From Trichopria drosophilae (Eukaryota; Arthropoda; Insecta; Hymenoptera; Diapriidae), in assembly GCA_030407085.1 (NCBI GenBank), contig CM059586.1:32103501-32167500 (forward strand): 64,000 nt of DNA, in the 5' to 3' direction. The position numbers were made by a program, and so were the translations under genes. Positions 10,065-18,458 of this stretch are shown piece after piece (within the stretch, counting starts at the first letter, position 1; each line of letters opens with the position of its first letter). The notes beneath the pieces are model-generated. The model was not told the origin of the DNA, made no database searches, and saw only the letters and a list, made by a program, of their open reading frames with translations.

Positions 10065-10569
10065 ATAGTCGAATGTGCACCATTGTTAGTTTTCCGTCAT
10101 TAATTTAGTCATTCCTAACTTTTCCTGGTACATGTCAGTTAGTCCAAATGTATTTTGGTGCGTTTATTTATTTTTCAAAAACACACTTGTACATCGTCAA
10201 TAATTTCAAATTATTTCAGTTGTATTTTATGAAATTATGTGTTGATTTAACTTCAATTGACATTGATTTCTACTTAAATTCCTCTTGATTTTTAGTCTTA
10301 GATAAAAGTTATTTAGAAACTTTAGTCACAAATGACTTATGAAACTTTCATAATAAGAAAAATTGCTGATTGCACTTTATTTATTCTTAAATTATTTCAC
10401 CATGTAATTGATCTAACGGAATGGTTGGACCGCTTTGAACATATAGGTTAACGAAACTTTTATTTACCAAAAGCACTTATAATTTAAAATATATAATGTA
10501 ATTATGTCGGTGTGTTGGTCTTTTTGAAAATAATAAAAAAACAATTGTTTAATAATACTACGTTGAGCA

Positions 10570-10824
10570 TAGGATTTTTTTCCGAATTGAGGTTTAAGTT
10601 CAAGACTGCATTGTAAATTTACAACCTTGCGAATCAAAATATACCAAATTACGAACTCTTACGACGTTCGTAGGTAATTTTTTTGCCCACATTGGACTGT
10701 AATTTTACAAATATAGGAAAAATATGCAAGATTATATGAAAAGTAACGTTTAGAAAGCTACAAAGCTACAATGTGTCTCATTGTAAATTTACTATGTTGA
10801 AAGTGGATAATTTTTTTGTCCATC
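10570..10824. repeat. 'TGTAAATTTAC'-type foldback relic
   Basis: It contains 'GCATTGTAAATTTACAACC' near 10608, 'CTGTAATTTTACAAATATAG' near 10697 and 'CATTGTAAATTTACTATGTT' near 10780. The last is followed by 'GAAAGTGGATAA', matching the right side of the foldback at 8668-9190. It is probably another member of that family. Confidence 0.45.

Positions 10825-10849
<25 letters not shown>
10825..10849. repeat. (TA)n microsatellite
   Basis: Twelve uninterrupted TA dinucleotides plus one base. They account for the 'IYIYIY' protein apparent in the overlapping frame. Confidence 0.95.
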
Positions 10850-10855
<6 letters not shown>

Positions 10856-11072
10856 AAAGAAAAGTAAATACATTTTTTGTAAAAAAAGTGTTTTTATTTG
10901 TTTCAAGAAGACCAACACACCGACATAATAACATTACATATTTTAATCTACGGTCGAAGAAACCCCACATCATATATAATTTCAAAGTATATTCTAACAA
11001 TATTATATTTATATAATAATGATTAAATGTATTCAGTTGTATTCTCGTAATATTATGAATTTATTACATACA

Positions 11073-11304
11073 CTGTGAAAAATGAAGCTGAAGATATCCT
11101 CCTATTTTAGTCTCTACTCCCGTTCGATAGCCTTAATAATATGCATACGCATATCAGTTCAAGGTCCAGACAATTTACAGATATGCCAAAATAAATGCAG
11201 AACATTAATCAGAAGCGACCTTAACAATGCTGAAATTAATTAACGAGTTATAAAATTAGGGGTGAGAGAAGTAGGGGCTAGCTTCAGCTTCATCTGTGAA
11301 AAAT
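11073..11304. mobile_element. ~210-bp MITE with a 9-11 bp direct repeat
   Basis: 'CTGTGAAAAAT' occurs at 11073-11083 and 11294-11304. Between them the sequence begins 'GAAGCTGAAG' and ends 'GCTAGCTTCAGCTTCAT', an inverted pair. Part of the direct repeat may overlap the termini, so the true duplication is 9-11 bp. The terminus resembles that of the MITE at 16456-16654 ('GCTGAAGCTAGC'). Confidence 0.65.
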
Positions 11305-11670
11305 TTCCATGTAATTTTACAGTAAAATGGTGAAAATTAAAATACCAGTGAAATCATGGTAAATTACAGTGTTGTGGTAAAATTTCTACATTATCGATAT
11401 GATTTTATGTGTGTACTGTAAATAAGACATCAATCGGTTTTTGGTAAGAGGTACCCAACTCGTTAGAGACAGGAGCAGATACATAAATCCCTATAGCACA
11501 ATTGCAGTATGCTTGTAATATTACAAAGATGATGTAAAATTACATTATTTCCACCGTTGGCATTGTAAATTTACATTTCCATTGTGAATTTTACATGTTT
11601 ATAGTAAATTTCCTTCTATTTTTGGGTGATTTTTATACGAAAATTGTAATTTTACTATGAAAACTAGATG
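11305..11670. repeat. Second 'TGTAAAATTACA'-rich foldback region
   Basis: Repeated short blocks such as 'CATGTAATTTTACAG', 'ATGTAAAATTACATTA' and 'CATTGTAAATTTACATT' occur in both orientations. No coding frame. It is probably related to 8668-9190 and 10570-10824. Confidence 0.4.
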
Positions 11671-11689
11671 CCTTCGACCCTACCACTTG

Positions 11690-12785
11690 GCTAGGCATTT
11701 TTAAAAACTATTAATCGCTTCCTATTATAGTTTCTTCTGGAGTATTCCATGGGTCTCACCTTGGCCCCCTTTTTTTTTCTTATATTTATTAACGATATCC
11801 AAAGTTCATTCAAAAACTCTAGCTTTTTACTATTTGCTGACGACTAAATTTTTTCGCACAATCAAATCTGATCATGATGCTCAACTTTTACAAAACGATT
11901 TAAATCAATCATAGATTGGTATAAAGCGAACAAAGTTACTATTAATTTGAATAAATGTAAAACTATGAGTATGACTAGATGAAGAAATGTGTTAAACTAT
12001 ACCCATATAATCGAAGGTGTTTTAGTCAAGAGGGTCCAAGGAATACGTGACCTCAGAGTCTTTATCGACTACAAAATAACTTTTTCAGACCACAGTAATC
12101 AAGCCTTAGGGAAGGCGTTACTAAATCTATGTTTTTTGTTTAGATTTTAGTCACCCATTTGCGCTAATATCAATGTATAATGCGTTGGTTAAATCTGTAC
12201 TTATGTACGGCTCAGTCGTTTGGTCTCCCTATTTTGAGGTTCATAGAGTAAAAATAGAAAGAGTGCAACATAAGTTCCTAATCTAATGTTTTTAGCTTTC
12301 AAATTAAAACTCAAGAATCCAGCTCATGCTCACGATTACAGCGAGGTAGCAAACAAAATGAAAATAAGTTCACTGAAGTCCTGCTATTCAAATTATTAAA
12401 TAATCAAATTGATTATATTGTGACAAACTGCGATCTAAGTTTGTACATAGAACTGATATACATGGGTTAAGAAATAAAAGAATTTTTGCGACTAGTCACC
12501 ATAGAACTGAATACGGGTTTAATTCGTTGTTAAACAGACTGACTGAGTAGATTAGGCAATAGTTAAACTACTAGCTAGAAATGTATTTCTCCAAGATTTT
12601 AGTTAAGTTTTACATTATTACTTGTTTTCTATTATTTTCTATCTTTACTATTTTCCTCTTGCTTTATTATTAAAATGAGATTTGCTTTATTTTGTTACGA
12701 AGGGCAACACGGCCATGCTGTAAATTTTATGTATGTTTAGGTATTACATGCCTGTTTATGCAATAAATTACAATATAAAATAATA
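11690..12785 (+). pseudogene. Decayed Jockey-type non-LTR reverse transcriptase
   Basis: Near 11736 the frame reads GV-FHGSHLGP, matching the conserved GVPQGSxLGP block of LINE reverse transcriptases. After a frameshift in a T-run it continues INDI and then SFLLFADD at about 11821-11844. FADD is the variant of the catalytic YADD box at 11833-11844, followed at once by a stop (11845-11847). Further 3' the frames still give a Jockey-like C-terminal flavour, and the copy ends in an AT-rich tail near 12785. Several stops and frameshifts show it is dead. It lies in sense orientation in the large intron of lolal. No endonuclease domain is visible, consistent with a 5'-truncated copy. Confidence 0.75.
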
Positions 12786-13004
12786 TAACAAATTTTACAT
12801 TCATAGCTGCTCCATATTATTATAAATATATTTTTTAATCTATGGCTAATTAAATGTGAATAATTTACTTTATTCACCTCATGCTTGACTTATTAAATTG
12901 AGTAAGAACTACCAAAAATATACATTACATGTGTTAAGTTAATTTTCTGTATATTTTCAGATATTTTAACATTTGACTCACGGACAAATAAAAAAAAAAT
13001 AAAA

Positions 13005-13473
13005 ATGGCAGGGGAGCAGCAACAATTTTTTCTCAAGTGGAATGATTTCCAGTCAAATATGGTATCGTCATTTAAACACCTGCGAGACGAAAAGAGCTTT
13101 ACAGATGTGACGTTAGCCTGCGATGGTCAAACTTGTAAAGCACACAAAATGGTTCTGTCTGCGTGTAGTCCTTACTTTAAATCACTTTTGGAGGTATTGT
13201 TTTACTGTCTTGTCTTATTCGTTTATACAAAATTTATTCTTGTTTAATATATAATATCATAAAATAATTTTATCAAAGGAAAATCCGTCCAAGCATCCGA
13301 TAATCATCTTGAAGGACGTAGCGTACAGTCATCTCCAGGCAATATTAGAGTTTATGTATGCTGGCGAAGTAAACGTTTCGCAGGACCAACTCCCAGCATT
13401 TTTGAAGACGGCAGACCGATTGAAAGTTAAAGGATTAGCCGAAGCTCCCGGCGCTATTAAGAGGGAAGGTTAA
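13005..13473 (+). CDS. lolal: Lola-like/Batman, BTB-domain protein (two coding exons)
   Basis: Coding sequence joins 13005-13193 and 13279-13473. The intron (13194-13278, 85 bp) opens GTATTG and closes ATCAAAG, phase 0 between two glutamates, giving 127 residues. I recall Drosophila Lolal/Batman as a protein of the same length. The N-terminus has FFLKWNDFQSNM (residues 8-19), the tramtrack-group signature before the BTB fold. Within the BTB fold are TDVTLACDG (33-41), KAHKMVLSACSPYF (46-59) and KHPIIILKD (68-76). FMYAGEVNVSQ (86-96) follows, then FLKTADRLKVKGLAE (101-115), with an AIKREG tail. There is no zinc finger or other DNA-binding domain, as expected: Lolal is a BTB-only nuclear protein that pairs with GAGA factor and other BTB proteins in Polycomb/Trithorax control. 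The start context is AAAAATGG. The coding part looks intact. Confidence 0.95.
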
Positions 13474-14480
13474 GCTCGCACTTGTTTTAGTTACGGTAAG
13501 CGTTACAGAGGTGTCGAATATGTTTTACGATCGTCGATCCATAAGCACAGGTCACGCCAGCGCAACGGCATGATGTGTGACACGTTCGAGAATGCAACCT
13601 TGAAAAGTGATCGCCGACACCTAAATAAGAACTCTTACACCGGGCACCGTCCTCTAGTTAACAAATCCGATCGACGTATATGATGTAAATTACTGATTCA
13701 CTTATCCACCGCAGTTAACAGTTGACGATTTGTCAAGACCGTATTAAACGTTGACGTTTGTCATTAACCCTACGAAACAGTCGCAGTAATTCTATTTTTT
13801 AAAAGTCACGGCACATCGGAATTCACCAGAGCCAAAGTTTTGTCTTTACGCTAAGACAATTGTTTTGCGTAGAGGTTCGAGCTGAATCACTTTTAGACAC
13901 ACAGTACTTGTTTTCACAGAGCGCAGTCCGATTTCCAGTATGTGAAATTTACCTCCGAACACTATATCGACTTAACTTAAGTTTATTAAGCAGACCGAGT
14001 TTGATATAAAGGTGAAATTAATCAATGTGACAAAAAGTGAGCGAAGTTACCTTTTATCCATTAACAACTGATTATAGAGAATCTTTTCATCCGAACGAAC
14101 CTTTCAACGCGTTTTCGCGGGTTCAGAATACGAAAGTGTCTTGTTATGATGGGGAACGGAGCTGGAGAGCACTTTCACAATTGTGCATTATGCGTTAATT
14201 CCCTTTCATCGTCGATCGATGAAAATTGATCGTAACTTGGATGTTTTGTGGTTCAAGCTCGAATCTAAGGATGAGAAATCGCTGTACCAAGCGTAAAAAG
14301 AAATTATTCTTCATGAAACTACTTAACGTCGAAGTTCGTTATTTACTTTTCGCCAAGTCTCTCCCTCCGCCGTTCTACAGACTTCGTGATTTTTCCGATT
14401 AGCATTACTTTTGCTACTGACATGACTTGATTTATGATGTGATGATGTTGAGATATAAAATAAATTGTGTAAATATATGA
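13474..14480 (+). other. lolal: 3' UTR of lolal
   Basis: The stretch after the stop codon is more GC-balanced than the intron and flanks, with many CpG-containing words and no long frame. It fits a conserved 3' UTR running to the poly(A) signal at 14459. Confidence 0.55.
14459..14464 (+). terminator. lolal: Poly(A) signal, probable 3' end of lolal
   Basis: AATAAA is followed about 25-45 bases later by GT-rich 'TTGTTTATTTGTGTGACTGA'. The sequence becomes AT-rich and repeat-like soon after. A second AATAAA lies at 14531. Confidence 0.6.
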
Positions 14481-14574
14481 AAGTAAGAGTTTGTTTATTT
14501 GTGTGACTGAATGCGTTTTATTTACATGTCAATAAAATTAAAAACAAATGTTAAAAATCTGTTACACAAGTAGA

Positions 14575-14790
14575 ATATGACGCACTGTCAAAAATATTTG
14601 CGGAAAAGGACAGTCTAAGGGTGATTAGACCTGCTCTGAGAGTAAATCCGAGTTGTAAAATTGCATTGTTCTTATAAATTATTTACTTTCGTCGTAGAAA
14701 ATTTCCAACTCGGAATGTAAATTTTATATTATAGTAATTTACATTTATAGTAAAATACTCAATGGTATTTACTTTGTGGTCTATTAAAAA
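14575..14790. repeat. Foldback-like sequence after lolal
   Basis: 'CACTGTCAAAAATA' opens the stretch. 'ATCCGAGTTGTAAAATT' is followed about 50 bases later by 'TTCCAACTCGGAATGTAAAT' in roughly inverted order, with further 'TAATTTACATTTATAG' blocks. It resembles the foldback family in the lolal intron. Confidence 0.4.
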
Positions 14791-15410
14791 CAGTGTTTAT
14801 ATTAATTTCGTTCAACATGTTTACCATCAGTTGTATTCAACTTCTCACATTCTCGCATAACATGGAGTGAGTACAAAGTTTTAATTTTTTGTGAAACATT
14901 TAATATATACATAAAATTTTTTGTGTTTAAAAAAATATCTTTCAATAGGATTTTTTATAAAAAAGTAACAGGTAATATGTTTTTCATTTCCATCTTTTGA
15001 TTCTCAATTTTTAAGAACAGAAAATTAAATTTAAAAAAATTTGTTTTCTACAGAATGTGTTAAAATTTTCTATTGTTAATATCTCGTGTTAACAATCCAG
15101 ATATTTTTCTAAAAGCTATGAAATGTAAGTTTTTTCTGCTGTTTCTAAATTTATTTATATATTTTTTTTGTCTTTGTTTTTATAGTGCGTATTAATTAAT
15201 TACTTTTATACTACAGAATTGTACATTGTAACGGATGACTCATGAGGGTGACATTCGTTTACAGAGTCGTATCTTTTTTTTTTTTAAATTATATATTATC
15301 GACTGCGAAATGAAGAATTGGAGTTTTTATAAAATTTTACAGATTGACGGTCAATCAATGATAAAAATTATGTTTGGATATCAGTGTTTATATTTATTGT
15401 TTTTTAATAA
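14791..15410. other. Intergenic DNA, no gene seen
   Basis: AT-rich. A 74-codon frame from 15235 has low-complexity AT-driven composition and no recognisable domain. Confidence 0.4.
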
Positions 15411-16344
15411 CACAGGACCACAAAAAAATGTTGTGGGTTTGACATTGAAACGCGACTAGGCGATTCTTATAGATTTTGGGCTCCTTAATTCGAATCAGTG
15501 GACAAAATTTGTCCTATACGTCAGGGTTTTTTTTATATTCTAGGTTTTAACTGTAAAAAAATGCTTATTTATGCATATTTGCTAAATAACTGTATAAAAC
15601 AACGATTCGACCACAGACGGAAGCCAGACTTGGCGATTCTTGTTTATTTTTTGACGCTGAATTCAAATCCTGGCACAGAGTTCATTCATCACATCAGAAT
15701 TATTGCAGATTTTAGGTTATAATTGTAAAAAATTACTTTTTTATTGCGTATTTGTTAAATCAGTAAATAAAACATCCGATCACATAATGAAGATGACTAA
15801 GTGATTTTTGTTTAATTTTTGGTGAACTGATTTCAAATCTTTATTTGATTTCAGATTTTTATCTTTATTAACGATCTTTTTTAAAACTTTAAAAACTCAC
15901 TTTATTAAAAAATAATAAAAAATAAAAAAAATTTTTTTTTAAAATATACAAGAATTTTAAAATTTAAAACTGATTAAAAACCTCGACTCGACGTAAATAG
16001 TTTACATTCAGACAGACTCTTGAAGAGGGATCCGAGTGGTTAGTTTTAAATTTTAAAATTTTTGTATATTTTGAAAAAAAAATTTTATTTTTTATTATTT
16101 TTTAATAAAGTGAGTTTTTAAAGTCTGAAAAAAGATCGTTAGATTTGGTAGGCATAGCCCTTAGAATTTATATGTAATGGTATAACATAAATTTACCTAA
16201 ACATTAATAAACCTAGAATATAAAAAAACCCTGATGTATAGGACAAATTCTGTCCACGAATTCGAATTCAGGAGCCCAAAATCTATAAGAATCGCCTAGT
16301 CGCGTTTCAATGTCAAACCGAAAAAATTTGTTTGTGGTCCTGTG
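15411..16344. mobile_element. Nested inverted-repeat element with internal tandem units
   Basis: The outer arms are 15411-15552 and 16210-16344, starting 'CACAGGACCACAAA'. An inner inverted pair is at about 15868-15970 and 16041-16142 (around 'TTAATAAAGTGAGTTTTTA'). Between the left outer and inner arms are three diverged ~170-bp units, marked by 'GACTAGGCGATTCTT', 'GACTTGGCGATTCTT' and 'GACTAAGTGATTTTT' near 15454, 15627 and 15795. The centre carries a truncated hammerhead-like motif. Nested arms around such a motif recall the inverted terminal repeats of Penelope-like elements, but no coding part is present. Confidence 0.65.
16013..16041 (+). ncRNA. Truncated hammerhead-like relic
   Basis: 'AGACTCTTGAAGAGGGATCC' is followed by GAGTGG. 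The stem I GACTC, the CUGANGA-like TTGAAGA and the start of stem II are recognisable, but the GAAAC box is missing. It is identified by similarity to the copy at 4985. Confidence 0.3.
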
Positions 16345-16442
16345 TAATCTTTATCTTCAGTAATTTTTAAAATAACACAACTGCTATCATTTCTTTACCC
16401 AGTTTTTCTTTGAGTTTTTCTCAGTTTATTGAAACTGAAACT

Positions 16443-16667
16443 ATTGTTTTATTATGATGTTGAAGCTAGCAGCAGATTCGCAGCAGCGGATTCGAAAAAA
16501 TGATGGTTTTCTACCATTAAAATTGCCAAAAACAGATTATTTGTATAAAATTTGTCTAAAAATGTTTAAATGCAAGTAATTTTTAATAAGAAATTATCCA
16601 TTTAAATAGTTTTCTTGAATCTGCTGCTGCAAATCCGCTGCTAGCTTCAGCGTCATTGTTTTATTAT
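16443..16667. mobile_element. 199-bp MITE flanked by a 13-bp direct repeat
   Basis: 'ATTGTTTTATTAT' is present at 16443-16455 and 16655-16667. The element between them (16456-16654) has ~45-bp imperfect inverted ends, 'GATGTTGAAGCTAGCAGCAG' and the complement of 'CTGCTAGCTTCAGCGTC'. It has no coding capacity. A 13-bp duplication is longer than usual for DNA transposons (2-11 bp). Confidence 0.75.
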
Positions 16668-17110
16668 AGATTTAGTTAAATGCGACTTATTATTTTATAA
16701 TAGTATTGATATTACCAACAATGATTACGATAATATGTCATGATTTTATTAAGTGTAAGTATTATTGTGTAAAACCATGTTACTGTAATCTTCAAGGATA
16801 GTTTTCTATGAATATTAATATATTAATACGATTATAAATAGTAAGCAGTCGATTGCAGTTTTTTTGGACTCATTTTTTACTTGTTTATATTATAAATTAT
16901 CTTTAATATTCCAGTAAATTTTAGGTTTGTTAAATCTCATTAAATAATTTTAAAATGATGATCATTATATACAAGAAAATTACTTCTTATTAATTCGTTC
17001 GATTCAGGTATGTTGACAATGAAAAATACGTAATGAAAATGTAAACATTGTGAAAAAAAATAACATTATATTAGCGAACAATAAACTTTATGTATAATAT
17101 AATAAAAATA
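16668..17110. other. AT-rich intergenic DNA, no gene seen
   Basis: No frame, splice pattern or repeat could be supported here. Confidence 0.4.
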
Positions 17111-17224
17111 TACATTGCAACACCATTTATTTATAAGTATAATAGGTAATTGCATTGTGATTAATCGATGTATAAAAAAACATTTACAACATCTACATTT
17201 AAATAATATTAACATAACGAATAA

Positions 17225-17660
17225 CACAAACTTACCTAATAAAACAGGAAGTTTCTCTTATATTAAGAGGTTCACTGAGAATTTAACAAAAATTTTCAAA
17301 ACTCGAAACATTCAAGTAGTTGCTACACCTTTTAAAACAAGCATCGCTTAAAATTAAACCTGAATTAAACCTAAATTAAATTATATAAGTTACCTTTTGG
17401 TAAACAAAGTGGAGTCATCTCCAAAATACTATGCTTACACTGTAATAAATCGTATATTTGACAGACCTACAGACCGTAACTAGTGAACAACATTTCGGTT
17501 TTACAACACACCGATTAGAAGCGGGTCACGATTTTGATTACAGTAATACAATAAGTCTCATTAAAGAAAAAAACTGGAAAAAAGATCTAATCTGGAAAAC
17601 TTTTTTATTAAAAAAAAGAAAAATATTGTGAATATAAAATTTGAACTATTAAAGCTTACA
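17225..17660 (+). pseudogene. Decayed Penelope-like element, GIY-YIG endonuclease region
   Basis: The first part reads SYIKRFTENLTKIFKTRNIQ (17266-17325), like the linker between reverse transcriptase and endonuclease in Penelope-like elements. After stops and a gap, another frame gives SGVISKILCLHCNKSYI (17408-17458). This matches the GIY..YIG core with its CxxC pair (codons at 17432 and 17441). The expected glycine of YIG is replaced by TGA (17459-17461). A third frame gives HRLEAGHDFDY (17509-17541) and then IKEKNWKKDLI, the C-terminal part of the same domain. No reverse transcriptase core was found, so the copy is 5'-truncated and dead. A hammerhead-like motif follows at 17836. Confidence 0.75.
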
Positions 17661-17835
17661 GAAATTTATCATCATTTCGGTAATTAAGCGCTTTTTTCTT
17701 ATACATATTTAAACAAATTTAAAATATAACGTTCTATCCTATTTTTTCTCAGTATTAAATACTAATACATTCACATTCCTATGTCCTGTGAATTGTAAAA
17801 ATACGGCTAATTTTCACTGGTTTTTTACTCTCTTT

Positions 17836-17867
17836 TTGAAGAGGATCCGAATTAGAGTCGAAACGTC
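17836..17867 (+). ncRNA. Hammerhead-like motif after the Penelope remnant
   Basis: TTGAAGA (17836-17842) is followed by GGATCC, a short loop and 'GAGTCGAAACGTC'. The GAAA box and the CGT palindrome are kept. C3 is replaced by T and stem II is weak, so self-cleavage is unlikely now. Its position ~180 bp after the GIY-YIG relic links this motif family to Penelope-like elements. Confidence 0.45.
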
Positions 17868-17939
17868 AACTTATTGAATTTTATTATTTAAATTTTCTTT
17901 TATTATCCATTAATTTTTATTTATTATACTTCTTATTTT

Positions 17940-18458
17940 TTAAATATTAAAATAAAATAATTAACGGCTTAAACCCACCAATTGCATTAGATGTTAAAAG
18001 GAAATTTATAAACATTTCAAACACCTTCCGTTGTAATCGCTCGAATTCACAAACGTGTAGGCCTTGTAGAAATATTTATAATCTCAACTAGTAATGAAAT
18101 TAACAATGAAAAAAGTAATAGAAAAAAAGGAAAGATAAAAATTATATTCAATAAAGTTGATACAATTTCGATTTGTTGATCAATTTCCTAGTAACTGTCA
18201 AATCGAAATTGTGTCAATTTTATAGTTATTAAATATAATATTTATCTTTCCTTTTTTTCTATTACCTTTTTTCGTTGTTGATTTCATTACTAGTTGAGAT
18301 TATAAATATTTCGACAAGGCCTAAACGTTTGTGAATCCGAGCGATTACGACGGAAGGTGTTTGAAATGTTTATAAATTTCCAAACTATGGCATTTTAACA
18401 TCTAATGCAATTGGTAAGTTTAAGCCGTTAATTATTTTATTTTAATTTTTAAATGCAC
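17940..18458. repeat. ~0.5 kb near-perfect palindrome
   Basis: The left arm (17940-18175) and right arm (18199-18458) are inverted copies over more than 200 bases with few differences, separated by a ~23-base loop. Markers are 'AATAATTAACGGCTTAAAC' and 'CCGTTAATTATT' at the outer ends, and 'CAATTTCGATTTG' and 'CAAATCGAAATTG' at the inner ends. It begins ~70 bp after the hammerhead-like motif, so it may be a pair of inverted terminal repeats of the Penelope remnant. Confidence 0.8.

Larger units (their letters stand above)
7722..10395 (+). repeat. Six tandem copies of a ~300-bp unit in lolal intron 1
   Basis: Units begin near 7722, 8036, 8338, 8640, 9352 and 10061, each opening with 'TTTAAACTATCGAAT' or a variant. 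They run through 'GTCATTAATTTAGTCATTCC', 'CAATAATTTCAAATTAT' and 'AACAATCGCAAATGACTT'. Unit lengths are about 290-314 bp without insertions. Unit 4 is broken by a ~520-bp foldback and unit 5 ends at a TTAA-flanked MITE. The first four units contain a splice-acceptor-like 'TTTTGTTGTATTTTAG'; it is altered in the last two. Confidence 0.85.
7348..12960 (+). other. lolal: Inferred first intron of lolal
   Basis: It is bounded by GTAAGT at 7348 and 'TATATTTTCAG' ending at 12960. It contains the tandem array, two or more MITEs, foldbacks and a dead LINE, so it looks like a sink for insertions. Several acceptor-like sites inside the tandem units could compete with the true acceptor. Confidence 0.45.

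Noticed and set aside
17115..17351. 78-codon frame as an intact small gene
   Set aside because: Its second half is a fragment of a Penelope-like protein and the domain continues in other frames, so it is part of a pseudogene.
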